DNA from: an uncultured Bacteroidales bacterium
Lineage (GTDB): Bacteria; Bacteroidota; Bacteroidia; Bacteroidales; P3
Assembly (NCBI GenBank): GCA_946540365.1
Contig: CAMNIH010000004.1
Span: 1-31,889 of the forward strand
Direction: 5' to 3'
DNA length: 31,889 bases
The notes under the pieces are model-generated. The model was not told the DNA's origin, searched no databases, and saw only the letters and a list, made by a program, of their open reading frames with translations. Each line of letters starts with the position of its first letter. Positions within the stretch are counted from its first letter, which is position 1. A program made the position numbers and the translations under genes. Below are positions 23,327-31,889 of this stretch, piece by piece.

Positions 23327-25096
23327 ATGAGAAAGATTATTATCACCTGTATAGGGATGTTGGCGCTGTCGCTCGGAGCGACGGCGCAGAACATTACGGT
23401 GCAAAGCGCCGTTGGACAGTCGCCCTCCGCATTTATCCAGAACAACCTGCTGGGTGGAGGTGTGTATGTGTTCAATGCGAAGTATGCCAATTCGTCGAGC
23501 ACCATCTCGACGCCGGGTTTGGGTACGTTCCAGTCGAACGGTTTCGCCGGGCTGATGATGGCCAACGGCATCTTGATGACGACGGGCGACATCAGCGTTG
23601 CGGTCGGCCCGAACAGCCAGCAGGGTGCCTCGACCACCGGCAACTCGAACTACACAGATCCCGAGATGAATGCCGTGGCGACACAGAATGTGACCGGCTG
23701 CTCGACGCTGGACTTCGATTTTGTCAGCCTCAGCGGCAGCGTGCAGTTCAACTACAGCTTCGCCTCGGAGGAGTACCCGGAGTACGTGTGCTCGAATTTC
23801 AATGATGTGTTCGCCTTCTTCCTGACGGGTCCGGATCCGGAGACGGGCGAGGAGGTGACGCGCAACATTGCGATGATTCCCGGCAGCGACTCGGTGATCG
23901 ACGGGGGCGTGGCGGTGGCCATCAACTCGGTGAATGCCGGCATGTATGGTGGCAACGGATCGCTCAATGGCGGGGGTAATTGCTACTACGACTACTCCAA
24001 CTATTATGTCAACAACTGCGTGATCGATTCCAACGGGGGCAACGGTTTTTATGGCACGTCGAACAACGAGCAAGGTATCCAGTACGATGGCTACACGAGC
24101 AAGCTGACGGCCGAGGCCCAGATTGTTCCCTGCCAGGTCTACCACATGCATATCTCGGTGTGCAATGTGAGCGACAATTCGTACGACAGTGGCGTGTTCC
24201 TCGAGGGCGGCAGCTTCACGGCGCCGACGACGGCTATCGGCTTGAGCCGTCCGGGCGTGACGCCCCTCCATGGCAGCTGCCCCTACAGCGTGCCGCTCTC
24301 GCTGGCCGAGACGCGTTTCAGCGAGGGTACGGTCCATTTCGCGCTGGGCGGCACGGCCGTCGAGGGTGTCGACTTCGAGTTGCTGGACGAGAACGGCCAG
24401 CCCTTCGGCTCGGCCGGCATGACGATCAGCGACACCCCGCACAGCTTCATCCTTCAGGGTCTGCCGGATGCCGACCTCAGCGAGACGAAGACCATCGAGG
24501 TCTATCTGGCCACGTCGCTCTGCTCGTCGTTCCCCGACCTGATGACGTACGACACGATGCGCTTCACGCTCGACCGTGGCGGCGATGTGCGAGTCAAGGA
24601 CACCACCATCACCTGCACCCACGCCTGCTTCGAGGTGGGCACCGAGTTGGAGTACGGCGAGAACGTCAGCTATCGCTGGGAGCCCACCACGGGCTTGGAT
24701 AACCCCTACAGTCTGCACACGACGGCTTCGATCTTCGAGAGCACCAATTACATCCTGATTGCCCGTGGCGGCAGCGGCTGCAACACCGACACGGCCCATG
24801 TGAGCGTGGTGATCACCGAGGGCAACCCCGATATCCCGGTGGGTATCGACGAGGCGGCCGACGGCGAGGTGAAGGTGTACCCGAACCCCGCCGGCGATGT
24901 GATCTACCTCGATGCCAAGGATGTGCGTCGGGTGGAGATATTCACCGTCGAGGGTCGCAAGGTCTTCGACCGGGCCTACAGCGCCACGAGCGGCACCATC
25001 GGCATCCCGACCGAGGGAATGGCCAACGGCACCTACGGCATCCGGGTGAGCACGGCCGAGGGTATGTATGGCTCGAAGATTGTTGTTAAAAAGTAA
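23327..25096 (+). CDS. Choice-of-anchor L domain surface protein with T9SS type A sorting domain
   Basis: A 589-residue secreted protein. Residues 1-20 are a signal peptide (ending ATA before Gln21). Residues about 25-300 form a choice-of-anchor L domain (FAGLMMANGILMTTGD, then LDFDFVSLSGSVQFNYSFAS with EEYPEYV, a conserved family segment). Residues about 300-425 resemble a Calx-beta-type module (VHFALGGTAVEGVDFELL). Residues about 425-500 resemble a PKD-like module (VSYRWEPTTGLDNPYSL). The C-terminal sorting domain (residues about 512-589) has the KVYPNPAGD start, the GMANGTYGIRV segment and the terminal KIVVKK of T9SS type A cargo. It should be exported by Sec and T9SS and tethered at the surface, probably as an adhesin. 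The larger adhesin gene follows after 15 bases, so the two are co-transcribed. Confidence 0.9.
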   Translation: MRKIIITCIGMLALSLGATAQNITVQSAVGQSPSAFIQNNLLGGGVYVFNAKYANSSSTISTPGLGTFQSNGFAGLMMANGILMTTGDISVAVGPNSQQGASTTGNSNYTDPEMNAVATQNVTGCSTLDFDFVSLSGSVQFNYSFASEEYPEYVCSNFNDVFAFFLTGPDPETGEEVTRNIAMIPGSDSVIDGGVAVAINSVNAGMYGGNGSLNGGGNCYYDYSNYYVNNCVIDSNGGNGFYGTSNNEQGIQYDGYTSKLTAEAQIVPCQVYHMHISVCNVSDNSYDSGVFLEGGSFTAPTTAIGLSRPGVTPLHGSCPYSVPLSLAETRFSEGTVHFALGGTAVEGVDFELLDENGQPFGSAGMTISDTPHSFILQGLPDADLSETKTIEVYLATSLCSSFPDLMTYDTMRFTLDRGGDVRVKDTTITCTHACFEVGTELEYGENVSYRWEPTTGLDNPYSLHTTASIFESTNYILIARGGSGCNTDTAHVSVVITEGNPDIPVGIDEAADGEVKVYPNPAGDVIYLDAKDVRRVEIFTVEGRKVFDRAYSATSGTIGIPTEGMANGTYGIRVSTAEGMYGSKIVVKK

Positions 25097-25111
25097 AGGG
25101 AGGACAGTACT

Positions 25112-28100
25112 ATGAAAAAGATAGCATTATTCTTTGCAATATTTGCCGGACTGGTTGCGACGAGCGGCCATGTGCAGGCGCAGTGTGCGAACGGCTCCGA
25201 CTGTTATCTGGTCATCACCGGCAACGATTCGTACGGCGACGGCTGGAACGGCGGCGCGCTGGGCTTACAGCAGGGCGGTGTGACGATTGGGTCGTTCACC
25301 CTCTCGAGCGGCGCCACCTACACGGACACCATCCGGCTGTGTACGGCCGACGGCGCGGTGACGCTGACGTGGCAGTCGGGAATGTATGACAGCGAGGTGT
25401 CGTTCACGATCACCGACTCGCTGGGGTCGACCCTCTTCACGGCGCTTCCCGGCACGGCCTCGACGTGGGGAAGCACGCTGGGCACTGTGTCGCCCTGCCC
25501 CACGTGTCCTGCCCCGGCCAATATCCGTACCACGGCGCTGACGGCCACCTCGGCCACCCTTTCGTGGACCGAAATGGGTGACGCCTCGCAGTGGTATTAT
25601 TCCTACGGCACCTCGCCGGTGCAGAGCGGCGAGTGGATCTTCTCCGCCGACACGACAGTCAACCTGACGAATCTGCTCGGCAATACGGAGTACTACTTCT
25701 TTGTCTATTCTTATTGCAGCGCCAGCGATTCGTCGTCGGTGTCGATGCTTTCGTTCCGCACGGCGTGCGGCGCCACGGTGCTGCCCCTTGTGGAGGGCTT
25801 CGAACCGAACGGCACGGACATGCCCTTCTGCTGGAAGCGGTGGGAGACGGCTGTGTTGACTGACTATTATGGCACGCATTATTATCCGTGCCTCGAGGAG
25901 GGTTCCTATTATGCCCACACGGGCTACGGCGCCTTGTCGATCTATCCCAGCGGCAGCAATGCATCGCTGATCAGCCCGAAGATGCCTGTGCTGGCCAGCG
26001 AGCTGGAGGTGGTGCTGTGGGTGAGCGGCCAGAACGCGGTGAAGGTGGGCTATGTGACGACCGACGACACGGCGACCGCCGTGTTCCACGAGGTTGGCGA
26101 GGTGGGCCCGACGGCCTACGACAATTCATCCTACTCCTATGCGTGGCAGCAGTACACCGTCTCGTTCGACACGGTGACCGAGACCGACAGCATCTGGATT
26201 GTGCTGCGCAGCGAGATGTCGCTTGCCGACAACCCTACTTATATCGACGACATGGTGATCCGCCAGCGCGTCAATTGCCCGCAGGCGGAGAACCTGGCGG
26301 TGGTGAACGGCGTGCCGGTCTCGGGCCAGGTGACCCTGACGTGGAGCGACGAGCTCGGCTCGGCCTGGCAGATTGCCTACGGCCCGCAGGGCTTCGACCC
26401 CGATGCGGCTACGAACTATGTGTCGGCCACGGCCACGACGGCCACGGTGACCGACCTCGACGACCAAACGGTGTATGAGTTCTATGTGCGGTCGGTGTGC
26501 GGCGCGGTGCATGGCTATTGGAGCAACCCGGTGCTGGCGATGCCGAATGTGTATATGGTGACCGCCTCGGTCGACACCATCGTGTCGTGCGGGGTGAACG
26601 TGGTGGACAATGGAGGCCTCTTCGGCGACTATCTGCCCGGCACGGAGCAGACCATCGTGCTGATGCCGTCGGTGGAGGGCATGCGTGTGCGCCTGACCGG
26701 CAGTGGCGACGTGGGCTATTCCTACGGCGTGCCCGCCATGGTGCGCATCTTCGCCGGCAGCGACACGACAGGCATGCTGATGGCCTCGTATTCGAGTTCG
26801 GGCAGCTCGTATTTCGATCTTGACCTGACGTCGGAAGTGGGCCCGATGACGATCTGGTTCCGCGGAGCGACGGATTCCTACAATGTGGCAAGCGGCTATC
26901 AGTTCTATGTCAGTTGCGAGGAGGGCTTGTCCTGCACGACGCCCTACAATCTGGCCGTGACCAATGTGCAGGGCACGTCGGCCACCGTGAGTTGGCAGTA
27001 CAACACTGCGCTGGGCGAGGCCGATGGATTCTCCCTGTTCGTCATCAACCAGACGACGAACGAGTCGGAGGAGATCGTGCTGGACGGCGACGACCGCAGC
27101 TATGTGCTGGAGGGATTGGATCAGCGCACGAGCTACCTTGTGCGCCTGGCGCTGGACTGCGAAGGTGTCGACACCATTCAGACCACCTTTGCAACCGGAT
27201 GCAATGTGGGCGGTTCGATCCAGATCGGCGCCGGCACAGGTACGCAGAGCTATCTGCCGACGTATACCTACTATGGCAATGCTGTGAGCCAGCAGCTGTT
27301 CACCTCGGACGAACTGGAGGGGAACACGACGATATACGGTTTCAGCTTCTACCAGACGACGAGCACCACGATGGAGCGCACGGTACAGGTGTACATGGAT
27401 ACCACGTCGCTGACATCGTATAATTCGACCAGTGATTTTGTGATACACGACTCCAGCGACCTTTACTACTCGGGCGTGGTCCGTTTGGCTCAAGGTTGGG
27501 TGGATGTGCAGTTCGACCGGCCGTTCACCGTGCCGGCCGACAAGAATATCGTGCTTACGTTCAACGATATCACCAACTCGTGGGTTACATCGACGTACAA
27601 CCGTGTGACCAACACGTCGTCGGCGATGAGCATTTATTCCTATCGCGATGGTATGATGTTCGATCCCACCAGTGACGATGTCCTTGATGGCTCGTACAAT
27701 GCCACGACGGCAAACTACCGCAATTCGATTGTGTTCCTCACGCCGTGCTCGGATGTGGTCTGTGCGGCCCCGGCCAATGTGGTGGCTGTGCCCGACACGC
27801 ACAGTGTGACGCTGACGTGGAACATGTCGAGCGACGCCCTTTCGTACAAGGTGGAATACCGTCACGCCGATTCGACCGTCTGGACGGTGGCGGAACCGGC
27901 CACGACGAGCACGGAGTATACGGTGAACAACCTGCAGCCCGCGACCGAATATGTGTTCCGCGTGAGCAGCAATTGCTCCGACACCTCGGTCGGACGTATA
28001 GTGACGGCCGCGACCCTGTGCGGCCCGATGGCCTTGCCGTTCCAGGAGGGCTTCGAGCAGTTCACCGCTTCGATGTACGATGCGGCCACTCAGTACTGCT

Positions 28101-31100
28101 GGTACCGCGCCTCCAATTATATCTACGGCTATTACTATCCCTATGTATATACCTATTATTCCCACAACGGCTCCAGTTCGATGTACATGTACACCTACGA
28201 CAGCCGCCTGGTGCTGCCCGAGATGGGCAAGTCGGTCGACTCGCTGCAGATGACGTTCTATGCCATGATGAGCAGCGACTACTACGGCCCTGCGGAACTG
28301 GAAGTGGGCGTATGCACCAATCCCGCCGATACCAGCACGTATGTTTTGGTCCAGACCATCAGCGTCGAGGGCGACGTCAATGTATGGAACCAATACGAGG
28401 TATGCTTTGACACCTACGATGGCCCCGACGGCTACATCTACATTCGCAACCACGTTCTCGACTATGGCTCCTATTGCTACATTGACGACATCGTTGTCGA
28501 CGCGCTGTCCAACTGCCGCCGTGTGAAATCGGTGACGGTGGAGAATATCACGGGTACCAGCATCGCGCTGCAGATCGACGACCAGTACAACCGCAACAAC
28601 TATCGAGTCTACTGGAGCAACACCGATGTGTTCGATCCCACTCTCAGCGGGATGAATGTCACGTCGACGACGGCCACGATCACGGGCCTGACGCCCGCCA
28701 CGGAGTACTATGTGTGGGTTACGGCCAGCTGCGGCAGCGAAATGAGCGATCCGTATGCGTTGGGTGCCGTCACCACGATGTGCGCTCCCATTGCTGTCAC
28801 CGAGAGCAACGAGTACTTCAACGAGTTGGAGTCGGATGTGCTCGAGTGCATGTGGCAGACCACCGATGCGGCTCGTGTGCTGTGGAAGTCGCAGACGGTC
28901 AACAGCACGAGCGGCAGCTTCAACGGCCCGATGCCCTACAGCGGCAGCCGCATGCTGCGCTTAGAGGGCCGCAAGGAGGCCGAGTCGATGCTGGTGCTGC
29001 CCACGTTCGACTTCACGGGAATGGCCGGCAATGCCGAGCTCTCCTTCTACCAGAACATCGCCACGCGCTATTACAGCAGTTCGGTCTACGACACTGTGTC
29101 GGCCCCGGCCCCCGAGGTGAAGGTCTACTACCGCATGGCTGAAAGCGGCGCCTGGACGCTCCTGGCCAACGTCGACACCACGATTGTCAATACGTGGAAG
29201 CATTACTACTTCGAACTGCCCATGTCGCAGGGCGCTGCCGTCTACCAGCTGGCGATCAAAGGTATCACCCACGCCAACAGCTACGGCATCAATATCGACA
29301 ACATCGAGGTGGGTGGTGTCACCACCTGTCTGGCCCCGACCAATGTCGCCGTTTCAAGTATCGAAGACCGTTCGGCCGTCGTGACGTGGAACGGTACGGC
29401 GTCGACCTACAAGGTCCAGTATCGTCCGCAGGGCACCTGGTTGTGGAATGCCCGCGTTGTCGAGGGATCCGATTCGCTCATCCTCAGCCCCCTGAACATG
29501 GCCTCCGATTACGAGATCCGGGTCTGCGCAGTCTGCGGTGCGGAGCAGAGCGAGTATAGCGACATCGTCCGCTTCGCGACCCAGTTCTGCACCGATCGCG
29601 AGGAGCAGAACAACTATGCGGCCGACGCCACTGCCGGCGTCAGCACCAACACGCTGGGCGATCCCAATCATTACTACAACTATGCCGAGGTGCTTGTCGA
29701 CGCGTCGGTGCTTACGGGCATGACCACCATCGACGGTCTCAACTTCTACACGGCGGACGGCTTGGCTGGCAGCAACTTGACGGGTTGCTCGATCTATATC
29801 GGCCACACGACGCAGAACGCCCTCAGTGCATTCCTCTTCGACACCAGCTTCGTGCAGGTCTACTCGGGTAATATGGCTTACACCAGCGCCGGTGCGCACC
29901 GCATCACCTTCGACACACCGTTCGAGTGGGACGGCAGCAGCAATATTGTTGTCGGATTCTACTGCCAGAGCAACGGCTATTCGGACAACGATGCCAGCTA
30001 CAGTGCCCACCAGGCTACGACCAACAAGCTCTATTCCGGATTCTACTCCAGCTATTACGGCACGTTCACGCCTGATATGGCCAATCTGCTGCCTGCCGGC
30101 AACAAGTCGGCCTCGAATATGGTGCCCGACCTGACGCTCTATGGCTGCCATCCCGTCTGCTTCGATCCCGTGGTGAGCCGGATCGTCACCACCGCCACGT
30201 CTGTCAAGGTGGAGTGGTACAACGAGGGCGCCGAAGTGCAGATCCAGATCAAGGATGCGGCTTCCGCCACGTGGGGCGACCTGATTCAGGTGGTGGGTAC
30301 CAACAGCTACACCTTCGAGAACCTGCCCAGTGTGGCTCCGTTCGACATCCGCCTGCGCCGCGACTGCTCGACTGCCGACAACGGCTACTCCGACTGGGTG
30401 GAGGTGAGCGCCGTCACCGACACGATGTGCTCGACGCCCGAGAACCTGCAGGTGACCAGCGTTACCGCCAACAGCGCCACCTTCAGCTGGATCGACGGCA
30501 ATCTGACCGGCGGCAAGTGGGAGCTCCACATCTGGAACAACGACGAGAGCTTCTACTTCGACGTCACCACCAACCCCGCCACCGTCACCGGTATCTCGTC
30601 GGGCTTCAGCTACCATGCCGCCGTGCGTGCCTATTGCGGTTCGGGCGACCATGTGGTTGGCGAGTGGAGCGACGATATGGTGTTCGACAACGTCTGCTAT
30701 CCTGTCACGGGTCTGCAGTCCTACATCGACGGCAACGACGTGGTCCTCAGCTGGACGCCGGGTCAGCGCAACCAGCGTTGGCTTGTCACCTACGGCTATT
30801 CGGGCTTCGACCTGAACGATCAGTTGGGCTACATGATTGTCAACACTCCCACCGCCACCATCAGCGGTCTGGCCGGCAGCATGACCAAGAGCGCCGAGGG
30901 CACCACCTACGGCTTCCGTGTGCGTGCCATCTGCGACGAGGGATGGAACAGCTCGTGGTGTACCGAAAATACGGTTCGCGTCGCCATCGACGATGTGCAG
31001 AGCGATGACGTCCGCGTTCTGTTGCAGCCCAATCCTGCCAGCGATTACGTCAACGTCCGCATCGAGGGCCTTGGCCAGCAGGCTACCGTGACGCTGCTGA

Positions 31101-31243
31101 GCGTCGACGGGCGCCAGATGCAGCGCGTCGACAATGCGGAGGACAACGTGCTGCTGGATGTGAGCGGTCTGGCTGCCGGTACCTACTTCGTGCGGGTGCA
31201 GACGGCCGACTGGACATCGGCGACCAAACTGGTTGTCCGTTAG
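25112..31243 (+). CDS. Giant multi-domain adhesin (FN3 and cleaved-adhesin modules) with T9SS type A sorting domain
   Basis: A 2043-residue secreted protein. Residues 1-23 are a signal peptide (ending VQA before Gln24). An N-terminal module with NDSYGDGWNGG (to about 125) is followed by roughly nine fibronectin type III-like domains (starting near residues 133, 390, 608, 884, 1136, 1409, 1690, 1776 and 1866). Between them lie three gingipain-like cleaved-adhesin/MAM-type modules (about 220-390, 971-1135, 1226-1408), a CUB-like module (about 485-605) and two copies of a further beta module (about 700-883 and 1493-1690). The sorting domain (about 1965-2043) has LQPNPASDYV, LAAGTYFVRV and the terminal KLVVR. 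It is probably a surface or secreted adhesin that binds host or matrix ligands; no protease catalytic domain is visible. A terminator follows near 31272. Val and Thr codon preference shifts about half-way (see findings). Confidence 0.9.
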   Translation: MKKIALFFAIFAGLVATSGHVQAQCANGSDCYLVITGNDSYGDGWNGGALGLQQGGVTIGSFTLSSGATYTDTIRLCTADGAVTLTWQSGMYDSEVSFTITDSLGSTLFTALPGTASTWGSTLGTVSPCPTCPAPANIRTTALTATSATLSWTEMGDASQWYYSYGTSPVQSGEWIFSADTTVNLTNLLGNTEYYFFVYSYCSASDSSSVSMLSFRTACGATVLPLVEGFEPNGTDMPFCWKRWETAVLTDYYGTHYYPCLEEGSYYAHTGYGALSIYPSGSNASLISPKMPVLASELEVVLWVSGQNAVKVGYVTTDDTATAVFHEVGEVGPTAYDNSSYSYAWQQYTVSFDTVTETDSIWIVLRSEMSLADNPTYIDDMVIRQRVNCPQAENLAVVNGVPVSGQVTLTWSDELGSAWQIAYGPQGFDPDAATNYVSATATTATVTDLDDQTVYEFYVRSVCGAVHGYWSNPVLAMPNVYMVTASVDTIVSCGVNVVDNGGLFGDYLPGTEQTIVLMPSVEGMRVRLTGSGDVGYSYGVPAMVRIFAGSDTTGMLMASYSSSGSSYFDLDLTSEVGPMTIWFRGATDSYNVASGYQFYVSCEEGLSCTTPYNLAVTNVQGTSATVSWQYNTALGEADGFSLFVINQTTNESEEIVLDGDDRSYVLEGLDQRTSYLVRLALDCEGVDTIQTTFATGCNVGGSIQIGAGTGTQSYLPTYTYYGNAVSQQLFTSDELEGNTTIYGFSFYQTTSTTMERTVQVYMDTTSLTSYNSTSDFVIHDSSDLYYSGVVRLAQGWVDVQFDRPFTVPADKNIVLTFNDITNSWVTSTYNRVTNTSSAMSIYSYRDGMMFDPTSDDVLDGSYNATTANYRNSIVFLTPCSDVVCAAPANVVAVPDTHSVTLTWNMSSDALSYKVEYRHADSTVWTVAEPATTSTEYTVNNLQPATEYVFRVSSNCSDTSVGRIVTAATLCGPMALPFQEGFEQFTASMYDAATQYCWYRASNYIYGYYYPYVYTYYSHNGSSSMYMYTYDSRLVLPEMGKSVDSLQMTFYAMMSSDYYGPAELEVGVCTNPADTSTYVLVQTISVEGDVNVWNQYEVCFDTYDGPDGYIYIRNHVLDYGSYCYIDDIVVDALSNCRRVKSVTVENITGTSIALQIDDQYNRNNYRVYWSNTDVFDPTLSGMNVTSTTATITGLTPATEYYVWVTASCGSEMSDPYALGAVTTMCAPIAVTESNEYFNELESDVLECMWQTTDAARVLWKSQTVNSTSGSFNGPMPYSGSRMLRLEGRKEAESMLVLPTFDFTGMAGNAELSFYQNIATRYYSSSVYDTVSAPAPEVKVYYRMAESGAWTLLANVDTTIVNTWKHYYFELPMSQGAAVYQLAIKGITHANSYGINIDNIEVGGVTTCLAPTNVAVSSIEDRSAVVTWNGTASTYKVQYRPQGTWLWNARVVEGSDSLILSPLNMASDYEIRVCAVCGAEQSEYSDIVRFATQFCTDREEQNNYAADATAGVSTNTLGDPNHYYNYAEVLVDASVLTGMTTIDGLNFYTADGLAGSNLTGCSIYIGHTTQNALSAFLFDTSFVQVYSGNMAYTSAGAHRITFDTPFEWDGSSNIVVGFYCQSNGYSDNDASYSAHQATTNKLYSGFYSSYYGTFTPDMANLLPAGNKSASNMVPDLTLYGCHPVCFDPVVSRIVTTATSVKVEWYNEGAEVQIQIKDAASATWGDLIQVVGTNSYTFENLPSVAPFDIRLRRDCSTADNGYSDWVEVSAVTDTMCSTPENLQVTSVTANSATFSWIDGNLTGGKWELHIWNNDESFYFDVTTNPATVTGISSGFSYHAAVRAYCGSGDHVVGEWSDDMVFDNVCYPVTGLQSYIDGNDVVLSWTPGQRNQRWLVTYGYSGFDLNDQLGYMIVNTPTATISGLAGSMTKSAEGTTYGFRVRAICDEGWNSSWCTENTVRVAIDDVQSDDVRVLLQPNPASDYVNVRIEGLGQQATVTLLSVDGRQMQRVDNAEDNVLLDVSGLAAGTYFVRVQTADWTSATKLVVR

Positions 31244-31271
31244 AAAATCGACATTTTATGTGTTTTTTTTG

Positions 31272-31310
31272 AGTGGGGGGTCCTGCGCCAGCAGGAACCC
31301 CCTACTTTTT
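31272..31310 (+). terminator. Rho-independent terminator after the adhesin operon
   Basis: GGGGG (31275-31279) and TCCTGC (31281-31286) pair with GCAGGA (31291-31296) and CCCCC (31298-31302), with a G-A mismatch between the two blocks and a GCCA loop. The AGT/ACT flanks can add three more pairs past a one-base bulge. CTTTTT follows. Confidence 0.82.
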
Positions 31311-31340
31311 GCCTCCGGGAGAACCCCGTAGGGGTATGGC

Positions 31341-31447
31341 TCAATCAGATTGTAAAAGAAATAGATTGCGCTGGCCTAATTTGATGTTTCTTTTCATTCT
31401 GATTGAAAAAAACTGCTCTCTTTTAAAATCTTTTAAAATCTGATTGA
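31341..31447. repeat. Inverted 11-mer with an intermediate third copy
   Basis: TCAATCAGATT at 31341-31351 is the exact complement of AATCTGATTGA at 31437-31447. A third copy, ATTCTGATTGA at 31396-31406, differs by one base and points the same way as the last. Spacings of 44 and 30 bases separate the copies. They could be sites for one regulator upstream of rpsO, or arms of a large RNA loop. Confidence 0.55.
31421..31440. repeat. Tandem 10-bp repeat TTTTAAAATC
   Basis: Two exact adjacent copies of TTTTAAAATC, each with the palindromic core TTTTAAAA. The pair lies between two of the TCTGATTGA copies, 100 bases upstream of the rpsO -33 box. Such A/T tracts at helical spacing can bend DNA or act as UP-like elements. 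Confidence 0.6.
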
Positions 31448-31539
31448 GAAAACGGATACAGGCAGGGCGAATATGGTGTGATATAACCGGTGTGAATATT
31501 CATAACAAGTGTTAAAATTAGCAAAAAGTAAAGAAATGT

Positions 31540-31570
31540 TTTGTCAGTTTAAGAAATAGTCGTAATTTTG
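31540..31570 (+). promoter_or_regulatory. Promoter for rpsO
   Basis: TTTG (31540-31543), a 19-base spacer and TAATTTTG (31563-31570) followed by CA make a full Bacteroidota promoter. The leader before the ATG at 31620 is about 43 bases and A-rich, with no Shine-Dalgarno motif. Confidence 0.8.
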
Positions 31571-31606
31571 CAGCCGAAATCAAGAACAGAAATAGAGAAT
31601 AAAATA

Positions 31607-31619
31607 AACGTAACACGTT
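31607..31619 (+). promoter_or_regulatory. Short hairpin abutting the rpsO start codon
   Basis: AACGT (31607-31611) and ACGTT (31615-31619) form a five-pair stem around AAC, ending at the base before the ATG. If it folds in the mRNA it would sit in the ribosome-binding region. In Escherichia coli S15 represses its own translation through an RNA structure; whether this one has a similar job is unknown. Confidence 0.35.
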
Positions 31620-31889
31620 ATGTATCTGACAAAAGAAAAGAAAGAAGAAATATTTGCCCAGTATGGCAAATCGGCCAAGGACACTGGTACCGCCGAGGGA
31701 CAGATCGCTTTGTTCACCTATCGTATCCAGAACCTCACCGAGCTGATGAAGCAGCACAAGAAGGATCAGGTCAGCGAGCGCGCCCTGGTGGGTCTCGTCG
31801 GCAAACGCCGCAGAATGCTCGACTATCTGAAGGAGAAAGACATCGAGCGCTACCGTGCCATCGTCAAACAGCTTGGCCTGCGTAAATAA
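31620..31889 (+). CDS. rpsO: 30S ribosomal protein S15
   Basis: An 89-residue protein of standard S15 length, complete with its TAA at the window edge. The four-helix family pattern is clear: an N-terminal helix (LTKEKKEEIFAQYGKSAKD), the TGTAEGQIALFTYRIQNLTE segment, the RNA-contact region MKQHKKDQVSERALVGLVGKR-type sequence, and RRMLDYLKEKDIERYRAIVKQLGLRK at the end. S15 binds 16S rRNA early and organises the platform of the small subunit. The QHKKDQVSERAL segment differs a little from the usual HxKDhxSRRGLL form, as seen in other Bacteroidota. It has its own promoter and stands apart from the adhesin operon. Confidence 0.97.
   Translation: MYLTKEKKEEIFAQYGKSAKDTGTAEGQIALFTYRIQNLTELMKQHKKDQVSERALVGLVGKRRRMLDYLKEKDIERYRAIVKQLGLRK

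Larger units (their letters stand above)
31244..31619. other. Intergenic region upstream of rpsO with terminator and repeats
   Basis: A 376-base AT-rich gap. It contains a terminator (31272-31310), a small hairpin ACCCC-GTA-GGGGT (31323-31335), three related 11-mers around TCAATCAGATT and its complement (31341-31447), a tandem TTTTAAAATC pair (31421-31440), and the rpsO promoter (31540-31570). No gene was recognised. Confidence 0.65.

Noticed and set aside
26126..28453. A 775-codon minus-strand frame opposite the giant adhesin
   Set aside because: Arg/His/Val-rich translation typical of antisense to GC-rich genes; the plus frame has a signal peptide, clear domains and a sorting tail.
1..31889. 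tRNA, rRNA, insertion sequences or phage genes
   Set aside because: I looked for transposase, integrase and tRNA-like features in gaps and frames and saw none; a covariance-model scan would be needed to exclude small RNAs.

Overview
The window is a chromosomal segment of a Bacteroidota bacterium, most likely a host-associated member of the Bacteroidales. Three things point there: start-proximal promoter elements of the Bacteroidota type (a TTTG box about 19-20 bases upstream of TAnnTTTG), a fused SecD-SecF protein, and secreted proteins that end in type IX secretion system (T9SS) sorting domains next to a PorV/PorQ-family barrel. Genes carry no clear Shine-Dalgarno motifs, as is common in this phylum. 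No rRNA, tRNA, CRISPR array, phage or insertion sequence was recognised.

Layout. Positions 1-1627 (minus strand) hold the 5' end of an unrecognised basic protein, a TPM/YgcG-type membrane protein and LemA. A 398-base divergent gap with 11-bp-phased repeats separates them from a plus-strand, overlapping three-gene set (2026-3843): an ECF-type sigma factor, a small single-pass membrane protein and a lipoprotein with a C-terminal membrane helix. This set collides tail to tail with a minus-strand pair (3797-5716): a DUF4301 protein and a small lipoprotein. From 5798 a plus-strand group encodes a periplasmic cyclophilin, PheS and FolB. RadC (minus) faces it.

From 8792 to 21900 four plus-strand genes follow with short gaps: secDF, a TonB-dependent receptor, a 1684-residue exported protein and a PorV/PorQ-family outer-membrane barrel. 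A strong terminator follows at 21965-22000. I see neither a terminator nor a consensus promoter between secDF and the receptor, so one transcript of about 13 kb is possible. Then come greA and a HIT-family hydrolase gene, a terminator, and a 104-bp near-perfect palindrome built of 11-bp units. After it are two large T9SS cargo adhesins (589 and 2043 residues), a terminator, a repeat-bearing gap and rpsO (S15), complete at the window edge.

How it fits together. SecDF helps drive export across the inner membrane. The receptor, the 1684-residue protein and the PorV-like barrel look like an outer-membrane/surface module, and the two adhesins are probable cargo displayed on the surface by T9SS. 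The rest is housekeeping: translation (PheS, S15), transcription fidelity (GreA), folate synthesis (FolB) and periplasmic folding (cyclophilin). The least explained items are the palindrome, the receptor/giant protein/PorV-like triad and the sigma-factor operon.
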